Below are positions 42,304 through 51,184 of a stretch of DNA of 64,000 nt, one piece after another. The notes beneath the pieces are model-generated. The model worked only from the letters and a program-made list of their open reading frames with translations, was not told where the DNA came from and ran no database searches. How positions within the stretch are numbered: the stretch's first letter is position 1; each line of letters starts with the position of its first letter. The position numbers and the translations under genes are program-made. The DNA comes from Roseovarius sp. (GTDB taxonomy: Bacteria > Pseudomonadota > Alphaproteobacteria > Rhodobacterales > Rhodobacteraceae), in NCBI GenBank assembly GCA_027493545.1, contig JAOSKR010000002.1, positions 868,001-932,000 of the forward strand, read 5' to 3'.

Positions 42304-43942
42304 AAAAGGGTGCACCGCGCCCCAGCCGAGCCAGAATCGCCTCGCTGTCGAGCGATGCCTGCCCGATCGACCCGGCCACGCGGCCGCGCGGCCCGTCGAG
42401 CCTTGTGGCGACATAGCCCTCGGCCACCGCCGCCGGGGCCTGGCCCAACAGCACGGCGGCCGTCAGGAGCGTGGCGAGACTTTCGGCAAAGGCGCGCGCC
42501 CGGGCCTCCTCGGGCGGCGCCGCGAAACGCGCGCGGTGGGCCGCAAGCGCGGCATCATAGCGGCGATCGCGCCCCCTTGCGGCGTCAAGCTCGGCATCGA
42601 CCGCTTCGGCGGCCTCGGGCGTCCGCGCCAGCGTGCGCAGGATGTCGAGGCAGATGACGTTGCCCGAGCCCTCCCAGATCGAGTTGAGCGGCGCCTCGCG
42701 ATAGAGAAGCGGCAGGGCGGTATCCTCGACATAGCCCATGCCGCCCATCACCTCTATCGCCTCGTAGACGAGGTTCGGGCAGAGCTTGTTGCCGAGGAAC
42801 TTGGCCAGCGCCACCCCGAGCCGGGCGAAGGCGCGCTCGTGCGCGTCCGTGCCGTCGAAGGCGCGCGCCACGCGCAGCCCCAGCGCCAGCGCGCCCTCCC
42901 AGTCGAGCGCCAGATCGGCCAGCACGACGCGCATCAGGGGCTGGTCGATCAGCCGGCGCTGAAAGGCGCTGCGGTGGCGCACCCAGTGGAGCGCCTCGAT
43001 GAGCGCCGCGCGCATCAGCCCGGCGGGCGCCATCGCGGTGTCGAGCCGGGTGTGGTGGACCATCTCGATGATGGTGCGCACGCCGGCGCCCTCCTCGCCC
43101 AGGCGCCGGCCCCGGGCACCGGCGAACTCGATCTCGGCCGAGGCGTTGGCGCGGTTGCCGAGCTTGTCCTTGAGGCGCGCGATGCGGATGGCGTTGCGCC
43201 CGTCCTCCAGCCAGCGCGGCACCACGAAGCAGGTGAGCCCGCCCGGCGCCTGCGCCAGCGTCAGGAAGCCGTCCGACATCGGCGCCGAGCAGAACCACTT
43301 GTGCCCGGTGAGCCGCCAGCCGTCGGCGTCCCGTTCCGCCCGGGTGGTGTTGGCGCGCACGTCCGAGCCGCCCTGCTTTTCGGTCATCGCCATGCCCATC
43401 GTCGCCGCCGCTTTCCGCGCCAGCGGCCGGATCGAGCCGTCATAGCCCCGCGCGGTCAGCTTCGGCCGCCACAGGGCATCGAGCCCGGCATCGGCGCCAA
43501 GCGCCGGCACCGCGGCATAGCTCATGGTCATCGGGCAGCACACGCCGGGCTCGACCTGGGTGGTCAGATAGACCATCGCGGCATGGGTGGCGTGGCCGCC
43601 CGCCGCGCCCTCCCAGGCGATGGCGGCATAGCCCGCCTCGAGCCCCGCCGCCATCAGCCGGTGATAGGCAGGGTGAAACGCCACCTCGTCGAGCCGCCGC
43701 CCGCCGGCGTCGAACAGAACCGCCTCGGGCGGGTGGCGGTTGGCGTCGCGGCCCGCCGCCCGCATGGCGGCCGTGCCCATCTCGGCGCCGTAGCGCGCCA
43801 GATGTGCGGCATTGGCACCGGCGGCGGCGGCGTGATCGCGCAGCGCCGCATCCCCGGCCCAGAGATCGGCGTCGCCCCGTTCGGGTGGCTGATTGGTGAC
43901 CTCATGGGTGCCAAGATCGGCGCTGGGCGGCAGTTGTGGCAT
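42302..43942 (-). CDS. AidB-like acyl-CoA dehydrogenase family protein
   Basis: A 546-residue flavoprotein. Family motifs are visible: MTEKQGGSDVRANTTRAERD, WRLTGHKWFCSAPMSDGFLT, EIEFAGARGRRLGEEGAGVR and GGMGYVEDTALPLLYREAPL followed by IWEGSGNVICLDILRTLAR. Length and the WEGSGNV motif match the AidB subgroup (E. coli AidB binds DNA and is induced by alkylation), rather than a straight beta-oxidation dehydrogenase. Intact. Its stop overlaps the end of repeat element B. Confidence 0.85.
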   Translation of the reverse strand: MPQLPPSADLGTHEVTNQPPERGDADLWAGDAALRDHAAAAGANAAHLARYGAEMGTAAMRAAGRDANRHPPEAVLFDAGGRRLDEVAFHPAYHRLMAAGLEAGYAAIAWEGAAGGHATHAAMVYLTTQVEPGVCCPMTMSYAAVPALGADAGLDALWRPKLTARGYDGSIRPLARKAAATMGMAMTEKQGGSDVRANTTRAERDADGWRLTGHKWFCSAPMSDGFLTLAQAPGGLTCFVVPRWLEDGRNAIRIARLKDKLGNRANASAEIEFAGARGRRLGEEGAGVRTIIEMVHHTRLDTAMAPAGLMRAALIEALHWVRHRSAFQRRLIDQPLMRVVLADLALDWEGALALGLRVARAFDGTDAHERAFARLGVALAKFLGNKLCPNLVYEAIEVMGGMGYVEDTALPLLYREAPLNSIWEGSGNVICLDILRTLARTPEAAEAVDAELDAARGRDRRYDAALAAHRARFAAPPEEARARAFAESLATLLTAAVLLGQAPAAVAEGYVATRLDGPRGRVAGSIGQASLDSEAILARLGRGAPF

Positions 43943-44078
43943 GAAAGACTCGCTCCCGCGATGATGCTAGCGCGTTCGCCCCGGCACAGGAAAGGGGAAT
44001 TCACAAAGCCGCCCGGCTGTGGCAGGGTGAGGCGGTCCGCCCGGCAAGAGGCGGCGACAGAGGCAGAGCAGAGACCCG

Positions 44079-44377
44079 ATGACCCCCTCACCCGGCCCGC
44101 GCTTGGCGCGATCGTCTATGTCCTGGTCGTGTTCGGCATGGTGGTCTATTTCACCTTCGCCGCCGTTCGCGGCGATTACGGCATCTTCCGCCGGGCCGAG
44201 ATCGAGGCCGAGGAAAAGGCGCTTCAGGCGCAGCTCGACCGGCTCGAGGCCGAGCTGGCGCGGATGGAGAACCTCACCCACAGGCTCTCGGACGACTATC
44301 TCGACCTCGATCTGCTGGACCAGCAGGCGCGCGACGTCCTCGGCATGATCCGCGCCGACGAGATCGTGATCAGGTAG
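44079..44377 (+). CDS. ftsB: FtsB/DivIC septum formation initiator (one frameshift near the start)
   Basis: Intended product about 99 residues. With one C added to the run near 44087 the start reads MTPLTRPALGAIVYVLVVFG, a single TM helix, then a coiled coil (EIEAEEKALQAQLDRLEAEL) and a conserved end with YLDLDLLDQQARDVLGMIRA. FtsB joins FtsL and FtsQ in the divisome. Its place just upstream of the pyruvate dehydrogenase genes is the usual alphaproteobacterial order, which supports the call. Confidence 0.85.
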
Positions 44378-44476
44378 GCGGGCGGACCGGACCGGACCGG
44401 CGCCGATACCCGTCCCGGCCCCCGGGCCGGCAACTTTTTTCGGGTTGGCGAGGTCTGCAGAGTGTCACCCAACATC

Positions 44477-44565
44477 GAATTCCTCCCGCCCGGCCCGCCT
44501 GCGGGCCGGGCGGGCGCATGCCCTACCATTGCAGACGTCCGGATCCGATCCACCGCAACACGCAA
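44477..44565. repeat. Repeat element B, copy 2 (inverted)
   Basis: GAATTC (44477-44482), hairpin GCCCGGCCCGC-CT-GCGGGCCGGGC (44488-44511), GGGCGCATGCCC, and then ATCCGATCC...GCAACACGC. Read on the minus strand it aligns with 42137-42303 over its ends, with the central part of copy 1 missing. It lies in the 376-base gap between ftsB and pdhA; the remainder of that gap has no gene. Confidence 0.6.
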
Positions 44566-44701
44566 TAGGATCAGGCCCGGGCGGGCGGAAGAGCGACCCG
44601 GACGCCATTCGCCCAGGCACCGTCATGCCCCGCCCGGCCCGACGCGGCCAGCCCCGGCAATCGGCCGAAATTTCCCCCTCGCCACACGGGACTTTCTCGT
44701 G

Positions 44702-44730
44702 TTATGAATGGTTTAACGCTAAACTATATT
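44702..44730 (+). promoter_or_regulatory. Candidate pdhA promoter with inverted repeat
   Basis: TATATT (44725-44730) could be a -10 element. Directly before it GTTTA-ACGC-TAAAC (44711-44724) is a perfect inverted repeat in an AT-rich patch within G/C-rich DNA, placed where a repressor would block polymerase. A -35 match (TTATGA, 44702-44707) is poor. The ATG of pdhA follows at 44754 after GAGGA. Confidence 0.45.
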
Positions 44731-44753
44731 GAAACCCGAAGAGGACGCCCCGC

Positions 44754-45763
44754 ATGGCTGCCCGAAAAACCTCGAAAAAGCCCAATATTTCCGCCGCCGA
44801 ACTGACCCAATTCTACCGCGACATGCTGCTTATCCGCCGATTCGAGGAAAAGGCGGGCCAGCTCTACGGCATGGGGCTGATCGGCGGGTTCTGCCACCTC
44901 TATATCGGGCAGGAGGCGGTGGTCGTCGGGCTCGAGGCTGCGGCCGAGGAGGGTGACAAGCGCATCACCACCTACCGCGATCACGGTCACATGCTGGCCT
45001 GCGGGATGGACCCCAAGGGGGTGATGGCCGAACTCACCGGCCGGGCGGACGGCTATTCCGCCGGCAAGGGCGGCTCGATGCACATGTTCTCTACCGAGAA
45101 ACACTTCTACGGCGGGCACGGAATCGTCGGTGCCAACGTGCCGCTGGGCGCGGGGCTGGCCTTTGCCGACAAGTACCGGGCAACGACCGCGTGACATTCA
45201 CCTATTTCGGCGACGGCGCGGCCAACCAGGGCCAGGTTTACGAGACCTTCAACATGGCGGCGCTGTGGAAACTGCCGGTGGTGTTCGTGATCGAGAACAA
45301 CCAGTACGCCATGGGAACGGCGCAGCGGCGCTCGACCTCGACGCCCGAGCTTTACACCCGCGGCGCGGCGTTCGGCATCCCCGGCGAGGCGGTCGACGGC
45401 ATGGACGTGCTGGCGGTCAGGGCCGCCGGCGAAAAGGCGGTGGCGCACTGCCGCTCCGGCGAGGGGCCCTATATCCTCGAGATCAAGACCTACCGCTATC
45501 GCGGCCATTCGATGTCGGACCCGGCCAAGTACCGTACCCGCGAAGAGGTGCAGAAGGTGCGTGACGAGAAGGACGCCATCGAGCATGTGCGCGATCTGCT
45601 GCTGGCGGGCGGTCACGCCAGCGAGGACGACCTCAAGGCCATCGACAAGGAGATCAAGGCCATCGTCAACGAGGCCGCCGAGTTCGCCAAGGAGAGCCCC
45701 GAGCCCGACGAGGCCGAGCTCTGGACCGACGTCATCGCCGACGCTGTACCGCAGGACGCGTGA
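44754..45763 (+). CDS. pdhA: Pyruvate dehydrogenase E1 component, alpha subunit (one frameshift)
   Basis: About 336 residues. The start [20 protein letters not shown] leads to [19 protein letters not shown] and [24 protein letters not shown] sequence; after a missing G near 45175 the thiamine diphosphate motif reads [20 protein letters not shown]. Phosphorylation-loop region [19 protein letters not shown] is typical. Forms the E1 heterotetramer with pdhB to decarboxylate pyruvate. 16 bases before pdhB. Confidence 0.95.
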
Positions 45764-45779
45764 GAAGGAGACCAGCACG

Positions 45780-47165
45780 ATGCCGACCGAAATTCTCATG
45801 CCCGCGCTCTCGCCCACCATGGAAGAGGGCACACTCGCCAGATGGCTGGTAAAGGAGGGCGACAGCGTCAGCGCCGGCGACATCATCGCCGAGATCGAGA
45901 CCGACAAGGCGACGATGGAATTCGAGGCCGTCGACGAGGGCACGATCGGCAAGCTGCTGATCGACGAGGGCACCGAAGGGGTCAAGGTCAACGCCCCCAT
46001 CGCGGTGCTGCTGGAGGAGGGCGAGAGCGTCGGGGATATCGAGAGCGCCGCGCCCGCCCCGGCCCCCGAGCCGGAACCTCGACCGGCAGCCGCCCCGGCC
46101 ACCGCCAAGGCGGCGGGAAGTCCCGCATCGGGTAAGGAACCTATACGGCCCGCGGCGGAACCCGACTGGCCCGAAGGCACACCGATGAAGACGATGACCG
46201 TGCGCGAGGCGCTCAATTCGGCCATGATCGAGGAGATGCGCCGCGACGACAAGGTCTTCATCATGGGCGAGGAAGTGGCCGAGTACCAGGGCGCCTACAA
46301 GATCACGCAGGGGCTGCTGGACGAGTTCGGGGCGCGGCGCGTGGTCGACACGCCGATCACCGAGCACGGCTTTGCCGGCATCGGCGTGGGCGCATCCTGG
46401 GGGGGCCTGCGACCCATCGTCGAGTTCATGACCTTCAACTTCGCGATGCAGGCGATCGACCAGATCGTCAACTCCGCCGCCAAGACGCTCTACATGTCGG
46501 GCGGGCAGATGGGCACGCCGGTCGTCTTTCGCGGCCCCAACGGCGCGGCGGCGCGCGTCGCGGCTCAGCACAGCCAGGACTATGCCGCGTGGTACGCGCA
46601 GGTGCCGGGGCTGCAGGTGGTGCAGCCGTGGTCGGCGGCCGACGCCAAGGGCCTGCTGAAAACCGCGATCCGCGATCCCAACCCGGTGATATTCCTGGAA
46701 AACGAGATCCTCTACGGCAAGAGCTTCGAGGTGCCCGACCTGGAGGATTTCACCCTCCCCTTCGGCAAGGCCAGGATCGAGCGGGCGGGCGATGACGTGA
46801 CCATCGTCAGCTTCGGCATCGGCATGACCTACGCGATGGAAGCCGCCGAGAAGCTCGCCGAAGACGGGGTTTCGGCCGAGGTCATCAACCTGCGCACCCT
46901 GCGCCCCCTCGACTACGACACGGTGATTGCCAGCGTGCAGAAGACCAACCGCTGCGTTACCGTCGAGGAAGGCTGGCCGGTGGGTTCGATCGGCGATCAC
47001 ATCGCCTCGGTGCTGATGCAGCGCGCCTTCGACTGGCTCGACGCGCCGGTCATCACCTGCACCGGCAAGGACGTGCCGATGCCATACGCCGCCAACCTCG
47101 AAAAGCTGGCGCTGACCTCGACCGGGGAGGTGCTGGAAGCGGTGAAACAGGTGACGTACAGATGA
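45780..47165 (+). CDS. pdhB: Pyruvate dehydrogenase E1 component, beta subunit with N-terminal lipoyl domain
   Basis: A 461-residue protein. Residues 1-85 are a lipoyl domain ([20 protein letters not shown], lipoyl-lysine in [11 protein letters not shown]), then an Ala/Pro linker, then the E1 beta transketolase fold beginning near [20 protein letters not shown]. Such a lipoyl domain on E1 beta is an alphaproteobacterial trait. AGGAG precedes the ATG. The lipoyl domain is nearly identical to that of pdhC downstream, which suggests duplication or gene conversion. Intact. Confidence 0.96.
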   Translation: MPTEILMPALSPTMEEGTLARWLVKEGDSVSAGDIIAEIETDKATMEFEAVDEGTIGKLLIDEGTEGVKVNAPIAVLLEEGESVGDIESAAPAPAPEPEPRPAAAPATAKAAGSPASGKEPIRPAAEPDWPEGTPMKTMTVREALNSAMIEEMRRDDKVFIMGEEVAEYQGAYKITQGLLDEFGARRVVDTPITEHGFAGIGVGASWGGLRPIVEFMTFNFAMQAIDQIVNSAAKTLYMSGGQMGTPVVFRGPNGAAARVAAQHSQDYAAWYAQVPGLQVVQPWSAADAKGLLKTAIRDPNPVIFLENEILYGKSFEVPDLEDFTLPFGKARIERAGDDVTIVSFGIGMTYAMEAAEKLAEDGVSAEVINLRTLRPLDYDTVIASVQKTNRCVTVEEGWPVGSIGDHIASVLMQRAFDWLDAPVITCTGKDVPMPYAANLEKLALTSTGEVLEAVKQVTYR

Positions 47166-47416
47166 GCCCGGATTTCGAATTCAGCAGCACCCGCGAGGCC
47201 TATGTTCTCGAGGGGCCTGTCGGCGATACGCGCTATCGCATCGTCGTCCCGCGCGATTTTGTCGAGGCCGAAACCGGCGGCAGCGCGCCCGGCACCGACC
47301 ATTACGAATGGCTGCGCGCCAATTTGCCGAATATTCTCGCTGCCTATACGGCACGCATCGAAGGCGGATGGGTCAAGGCCCCGTGGAACCGCGTTCTCGT
47401 CGTGGAGGTCGATTGA
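47162..47416 (+). CDS. Small conserved-looking protein between pdhB and pdhC, function unknown
   Basis: An 84-residue protein starting in the pdhB stop (ATGA overlap) and ending in the pdhC start (TGATG overlap). The sequence is acidic ([20 protein letters not shown], then [20 protein letters not shown]) and ends [10 protein letters not shown]. No motif known to me. Tight overlap on both sides and a normal base composition imply it is real and translated with the complex; an assembly or regulatory role is only a guess. Confidence 0.75.
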   Translation: MSPDFEFSSTREAYVLEGPVGDTRYRIVVPRDFVEAETGGSAPGTDHYEWLRANLPNILAAYTARIEGGWVKAPWNRVLVVEVD

Positions 47417-48749
47417 TGCCGACAGAAATTCTCATGCCCGCGCTCAGCCCGACGATGGAGGAGGGGACACTGGCCAAATGGCTGGTCAAGGAAGGCGACG
47501 AGGTGAAATCGGGCGACATCCTGGCCGAGATCGAGACCGACAAGGCGACAATGGAGTTCGAGGCCGTCGACGACGGCACCATCGGGAAAATCCTGATCGA
47601 CGAGGGCACCGAGGGTGTCAGGGTCAACACCCCCATCGCAGTGCTGCTGGAAGAGGGCGAGAGCGCCGGGGACATCAAGAGCGCCCCGGCCACCGAGCCG
47701 GGGGGCCGCGCCCGAGTCCCGCACCGCAAGGACCGCCGAGGCCCCGGGTCAGGCCCGGGGCGGGTCCGCGCCGGCCCAAGCCAGACCCGACACCCCCGGC
47801 CCCCGCCGCGCCGGTAAGCGACAAGGGCGAGCGCATCTTCGCCAGCCCGCTCGCGCGCCGTATCGCCGCGCAACAGGGGCTTGACCTGACCCGGATCGAG
47901 GGTTCGGGCCCGCATGGCCGTATCGTCAAGGCCGATGTCGAGGGCGCCGGCGCCGCGCCGGCAAGGGCCGCCGAAAACCCGCCGCCGCGCCGGCCGCAGC
48001 AATGCCCAAAGCCCCGGCCGGGCCGTCGGCGGATGCGGTGGCGGCGATGTACGAGGGCCGCGAATTCGAGGAAATCAAGCTCGACGGCATGCGCCGTATC
48101 ATCGCCGCGCGGTTGACCGAGGCCAAGCAGACGATCCCGCATTTCTACCTGCGCCGCGACATCCGGCTCGATGCGCTGCTGGGTTTCGAAGCCAGCTCAA
48201 CAAGCAGCTGGAGGCGCGCGGCGTCAGGCTGTCGGTCAACGACTTCATCATCAAGGCGTGCGCGCTGGCGCTGCAGGCGGTGCCCGATGCCAACGCCGTC
48301 TGGGCCGGCGACCGGGTGCTCAGGCTGACGCCCTCGGACGTGGCGGTGGCGGTGGCGGTCGAGGGCGGGCTTTTCACCCCGGTGCTGAAGGATGCCGAGA
48401 CGAAATCGCTCTCGACGCTATCGGCCGAGATGAAGGATCTGGCCGGGCGCGCCCGCGACCGCAGGCTCGCCCCCCACGAATACCAGGGCGGCAGCTTTGC
48501 CATCTCGAACCTCGGCATGTACGGCATCGACAATTTCGACGCCGTCATCAACCCGCCCCATGGCGGCATCCTCGCCGTGGGCGCGGGGTGAAAAAGCCGG
48601 TGGTGGGCGCGGATGGCGAACTGGCGGTGGCGACGGTGATGTCGGTGACGCTCAGCGTCGATCACCGGGTGATCGACGGCGCGCTCGGCGCGCAGCTCCT
48701 GCAGGCGATCGTCGATAACCTCGAAAACCCGATGCTGATGCTGGCCTGA
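47416..48749 (+). CDS. pdhC: Pyruvate dehydrogenase E2, dihydrolipoamide acetyltransferase (four frameshifts)
   Basis: Intended product about 444 residues. N-terminal lipoyl domain ([20 protein letters not shown], lysine in [11 protein letters not shown]), Pro/Ala-rich linker, subunit-binding domain ([20 protein letters not shown] then [14 protein letters not shown]), and catalytic domain with [40 protein letters not shown] and the active-site [15 protein letters not shown]. Frames change near 47700, 47990, 48188 and 48588, three of them in G/C-rich linkers or runs. A palindromic repeat (47742-47760) lies in the linker. A strong terminator follows. Confidence 0.93.
47742..47760. repeat. Dispersed palindrome within the pdhC linker
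   Basis: CCCCGGGTCAGGCCCGGGG matches the intergenic palindromes at 37945-37961 and 50154-50214 (core CCGG-RTCARGY-CCGG). It sits in the part of pdhC coding for the flexible linker, near one of the frame changes. Confidence 0.55.
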
Positions 48750-48774
48750 GCCGGGCCGGCCCGACACGCGACCG

Positions 48775-48805
48775 CCCCTTGCCGCCGCCGGCGGCAGGGG
48801 GTTTT
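48775..48805 (+). terminator. Rho-independent terminator of the pdh operon
   Basis: A 12-bp stem (left arm CCCCTTGCCGCC, loop GCC, right arm GGCGGCAGGGGG, one T-G pair) followed by TTTT, 26 bases beyond the pdhC stop. It ends the ftsB-pdhA-pdhB-pdhC unit before the next promoter. Confidence 0.85.
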
Positions 48806-48816
48806 CGCACCGCCGC

Positions 48817-48855
48817 TTGACCTGCGTCAAATTCGCGTCCCCGCATCCGTACTAT
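48817..48855 (+). promoter_or_regulatory. FNR-type box and -10 element upstream of the AhpD-like gene
   Basis: TTGAC-CTGC-GTCAA (48817-48830) is a perfect inverted repeat of the FNR/FnrL type. TACTAT (48850-48855) is a plausible -10. If transcription starts about 7-10 bases after it, the box centre is near -40, the class II activator position. The gene starts at 48886 with GGAAGGA before it. Low-oxygen induction is the inference. Confidence 0.6.
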
Positions 48856-48885
48856 CCCGTCCTGAACCAACCGGAAGGATAGAAG

Positions 48886-49218
48886 ATGGACTGGAAAGCC
48901 GCTCTCAAGCACACAAGCTCGATCCTCGGCCCGATGCGCAAGGAACAGGCCGGTGTCGCCAAGGGATTTCACGACCTGCACAACGCCGCGCTGGCCGACG
49001 GCGCGCTTGGCACCAAGGAAAAGGAACTGATCGCGCTGGCCATCGCGGTGTCCAAGCAATGCGCCGACTGCATAGGCTTTCACGTCAAGGCGGCGATTCG
49101 CGCCGGCGCCACCCGCGACGAGGTGGCCGAGACGGTGAATGTCTGCGTGATGATGAATGGCGGGCCGGGCTACATGTATGGCGCCAAGGCGATCGAGGCC
49201 TACGACCAGCTCGTCTGA
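48886..49218 (+). CDS. Carboxymuconolactone decarboxylase / AhpD-like protein
   Basis: A 110-residue all-helical protein with the redox pair CADCIGFHVKAAIRAGATRD (CxxC then His, as in AhpD peroxidase reductase). Preceding segment GTKEKELIALAIAVSKQ is typical of the CMD family. Expected role is disulfide chemistry linked to peroxide or other stress, but this subgroup is poorly defined. It has its own promoter with an FNR-type box, and follows the pdh terminator. Confidence 0.88.
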   Translation: MDWKAALKHTSSILGPMRKEQAGVAKGFHDLHNAALADGALGTKEKELIALAIAVSKQCADCIGFHVKAAIRAGATRDEVAETVNVCVMMNGGPGYMYGAKAIEAYDQLV

Positions 49219-49353
49219 CGGGAATGTGATCGCGAATATGGTGCGCACGGGCCACGCCAGCGGCGTGAAATCGCCCTGGCGGTCTCGACATGTCCAGCGT
49301 GGGCCGGTACCCTGACCCCGTAATTACCGAGCTGTTGGGGGACGGTTTTGCGC

Positions 49354-50111
49354 ATGTCTTGGAAAAGCAGATGGGCAAGCGCCGCGCGGGCGGCGATCCC
49401 GGCACTGGCCGCGGGCGTTCTGGCGGTGCCGGTATCGGCACAGGGCGCAGCGACGCGCTGGGCACGCGCAGCAATGCCGCCGACCGCGCCGCGGTGGGCG
49501 GCGTCTGGTCCGAGGCCGCCGCCTCGGGCACCGGCGTGCGCGTGGTGCAACCGCCCAGGCTCTTCGACAAGGCGTTCCGCGATGCCTCGGCCGCGCGCCA
49601 CGCCGCCGACATCGCCAAGCTGACGCAGGCGTTCATCGACCTCGGCCCCGACGTCGACCCGCGAGAGGCGGCGCGCGCCGCGCGGGTGGTCTATACCTAT
49701 GTCGACCAGCTGGTGGTCGAGTACGAGATCGAGGACTCGCCGCTGATCCATAACTCCAAGGTAAATTTCGGGCAAAAGCCGCGGGGCCTTTGCTGGCACT
49801 GGGCGGTCGATCTCGACATCCGCCTGCAGATGGAGCGGTTCCGGACGCTGGAAATCCACCGCGCCATCGCCAATTACAACAACATCCGGCTGGAGCACAG
49901 CACCACGCTCCTGGGCCGCCGGGGCGGCGAGATGAAGGATGCCATCGTGCTCGACCCCTGGCGCAAGGGCGGCGTCCTGACCTGGATGGCCGCGCGCGAG
50001 GACACCCGCTACAACTGGACCCCGCGCGACGAGGTTTTTGCCTACAAGCGCCGGATGCAGGAGAGCCAGGGAGACACCGAGGGGCGGGCCACCGAACGCT
50101 TCGACCGCTGA
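49354..50111 (+). CDS. Exported protein of unknown function (one frameshift)
   Basis: About 252 residues. I start at MSWKSRWASAARAAIPALAA, a signal peptide ending near VSAQGAATR; a frame change between about 49450 and 49480 then leads to AVGGVWSEAAASGTGVRVVQ and the well-kept body FDKAFRDASAARHAADIAKL, GLCWHWAVDLDIRLQMERFR, NNIRLEHSTTLLGRRGGEMK. A Cys-His-rich patch (GLCWHWAVD) is notable. I recall similar conserved unknowns in alphaproteobacteria; no function is known to me. Confidence 0.65.
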
Positions 50112-50153
50112 AGCGGCGGCGGGTCACGGGTCACTCGGGATCGGCTACTCGCG

Positions 50154-50214
50154 CCCCGGGCTTGACCTGGGGCCTCGTCCAGCCGCCGCGAGAGACCCCG
50201 GATCAGGTCCGGGG
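50154..50214. repeat. Two copies of the dispersed palindrome
   Basis: CCCCGGGCTTGACCTGGGG (50154-50172, which is the inverted-strand form) and CCCCGGATCAGGTCCGGGG (50196-50214). Same core as at 37945-37961 and 47742-47760. Located between the convergent exported-protein and cysE genes. Confidence 0.65.
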
Positions 50215-50273
50215 CGGGCATGTCCCCAGGCTGCCACGATGCAGGATCCCGCGAGGCCCCGGCGCGCCGTATC

Positions 50274-51101
50274 TCAAGCGCCCGTTTCGTCGCGCCCGCG
50301 CACGCCCAGGAGCTGATCCATCGACACCGAGGGCTGGTCGCAGCCCGCTTCGCCCACGATCCGGGCCGGCACGCCGGCCACGGTCTTGCACGGCGGCACC
50401 TCGTGCAGGACCACCGAGCCGGCGGCGATGCGCGAGCAGCGGCCGACGCGGATGTTGCCCAGCACCTTGGCGCCGGCACCGATCAGCACGCCGTCGCCGA
50501 TCTTGGGGTGACGGTCCTCTTCCTCCTTGCCGGTGCCGCCCAGCGTCACCGAATGCAGCATCGAGACGTTGTCGCCCACCACCGCGGTTTCGCCGATGAC
50601 GATGGAATGGGCATGGTCGATCATGATCCCCTTTCCGATCCGCGCCGCCGGATGGATGTCGACGCCGAACACCTCGGAACAGCGCATCTGGAAGAACCGA
50701 GCCAGATCGCGACGGCCCTGCCGCCACAGCCAGTGCGCCACCCGGTGCGCCTGCACCGCCCGGAACCCCTTGAAGAAGAGCATCGGCTGGATGAAGCGGT
50801 CGCAGGCCGGGTCGCGATCCTCGACCGCGACGATGTCGGCGCGCGCCGCCACCCCGATGGCGCTGTCCGCGGCATGGGCGGCGTCGCAGATCTCGCGCAG
50901 GATCTGTTCGGACATCTCGTTCGAGGTCAGCTTCATCGACACCCGGTAGGCCAGCGCCGATTCGAGCGTCCGGTGGTGCAGGATCGAGGAATGCACCACC
51001 CCGCCCAAAAGCGGCTCATGCTCCACGGCCTCCTCGGCCTCGGTGCGGATGCGGGCCCAGACCGGGTCAAGCTCGGCCAGTTTGGTGCGGGTTTCGGCCA
51101 T
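50274..51101 (-). CDS. cysE: Serine O-acetyltransferase
   Basis: A 275-residue enzyme of cysteine synthesis that acetylates serine with acetyl-CoA. It has the N-terminal SATase helical domain (LAELDPVWARIRTEAEEAVE) and C-terminal left-handed beta-helix with FFQMRCSEVFGVDIHPAARI, the catalytic His region MIDHAHSIVIGETAVVGDNV and VTLGGTGKEEEDRHPKIGDG. Intact. TATAGT at 51129-51134 on the minus strand may be its -10, and AGGAG lies before the ATG. Situated beside the GTA cluster, a neighbourhood I recall from other Rhodobacterales. Confidence 0.95.
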   Translation of the reverse strand: MAETRTKLAELDPVWARIRTEAEEAVEHEPLLGGVVHSSILHHRTLESALAYRVSMKLTSNEMSEQILREICDAAHAADSAIGVAARADIVAVEDRDPACDRFIQPMLFFKGFRAVQAHRVAHWLWRQGRRDLARFFQMRCSEVFGVDIHPAARIGKGIMIDHAHSIVIGETAVVGDNVSMLHSVTLGGTGKEEEDRHPKIGDGVLIGAGAKVLGNIRVGRCSRIAAGSVVLHEVPPCKTVAGVPARIVGEAGCDQPSVSMDQLLGVRGRDETGA

Positions 51102-51184
51102 GTCGTTGCTCCTTTGCGGTACGCTGCACTATACCAGAGCGCAAACCGGGAGGAAACGCAAAGCCGCCGGGGGAGTTGGGCCGC

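Noticed and set aside
42149..44377. A 742-codon plus-strand frame covering the AidB-like gene and ending in ftsB.
   Set aside because: Most is antisense to the AidB-like gene. Only the end is real (FtsB), whose own ATG is at 44079 with a missing C.
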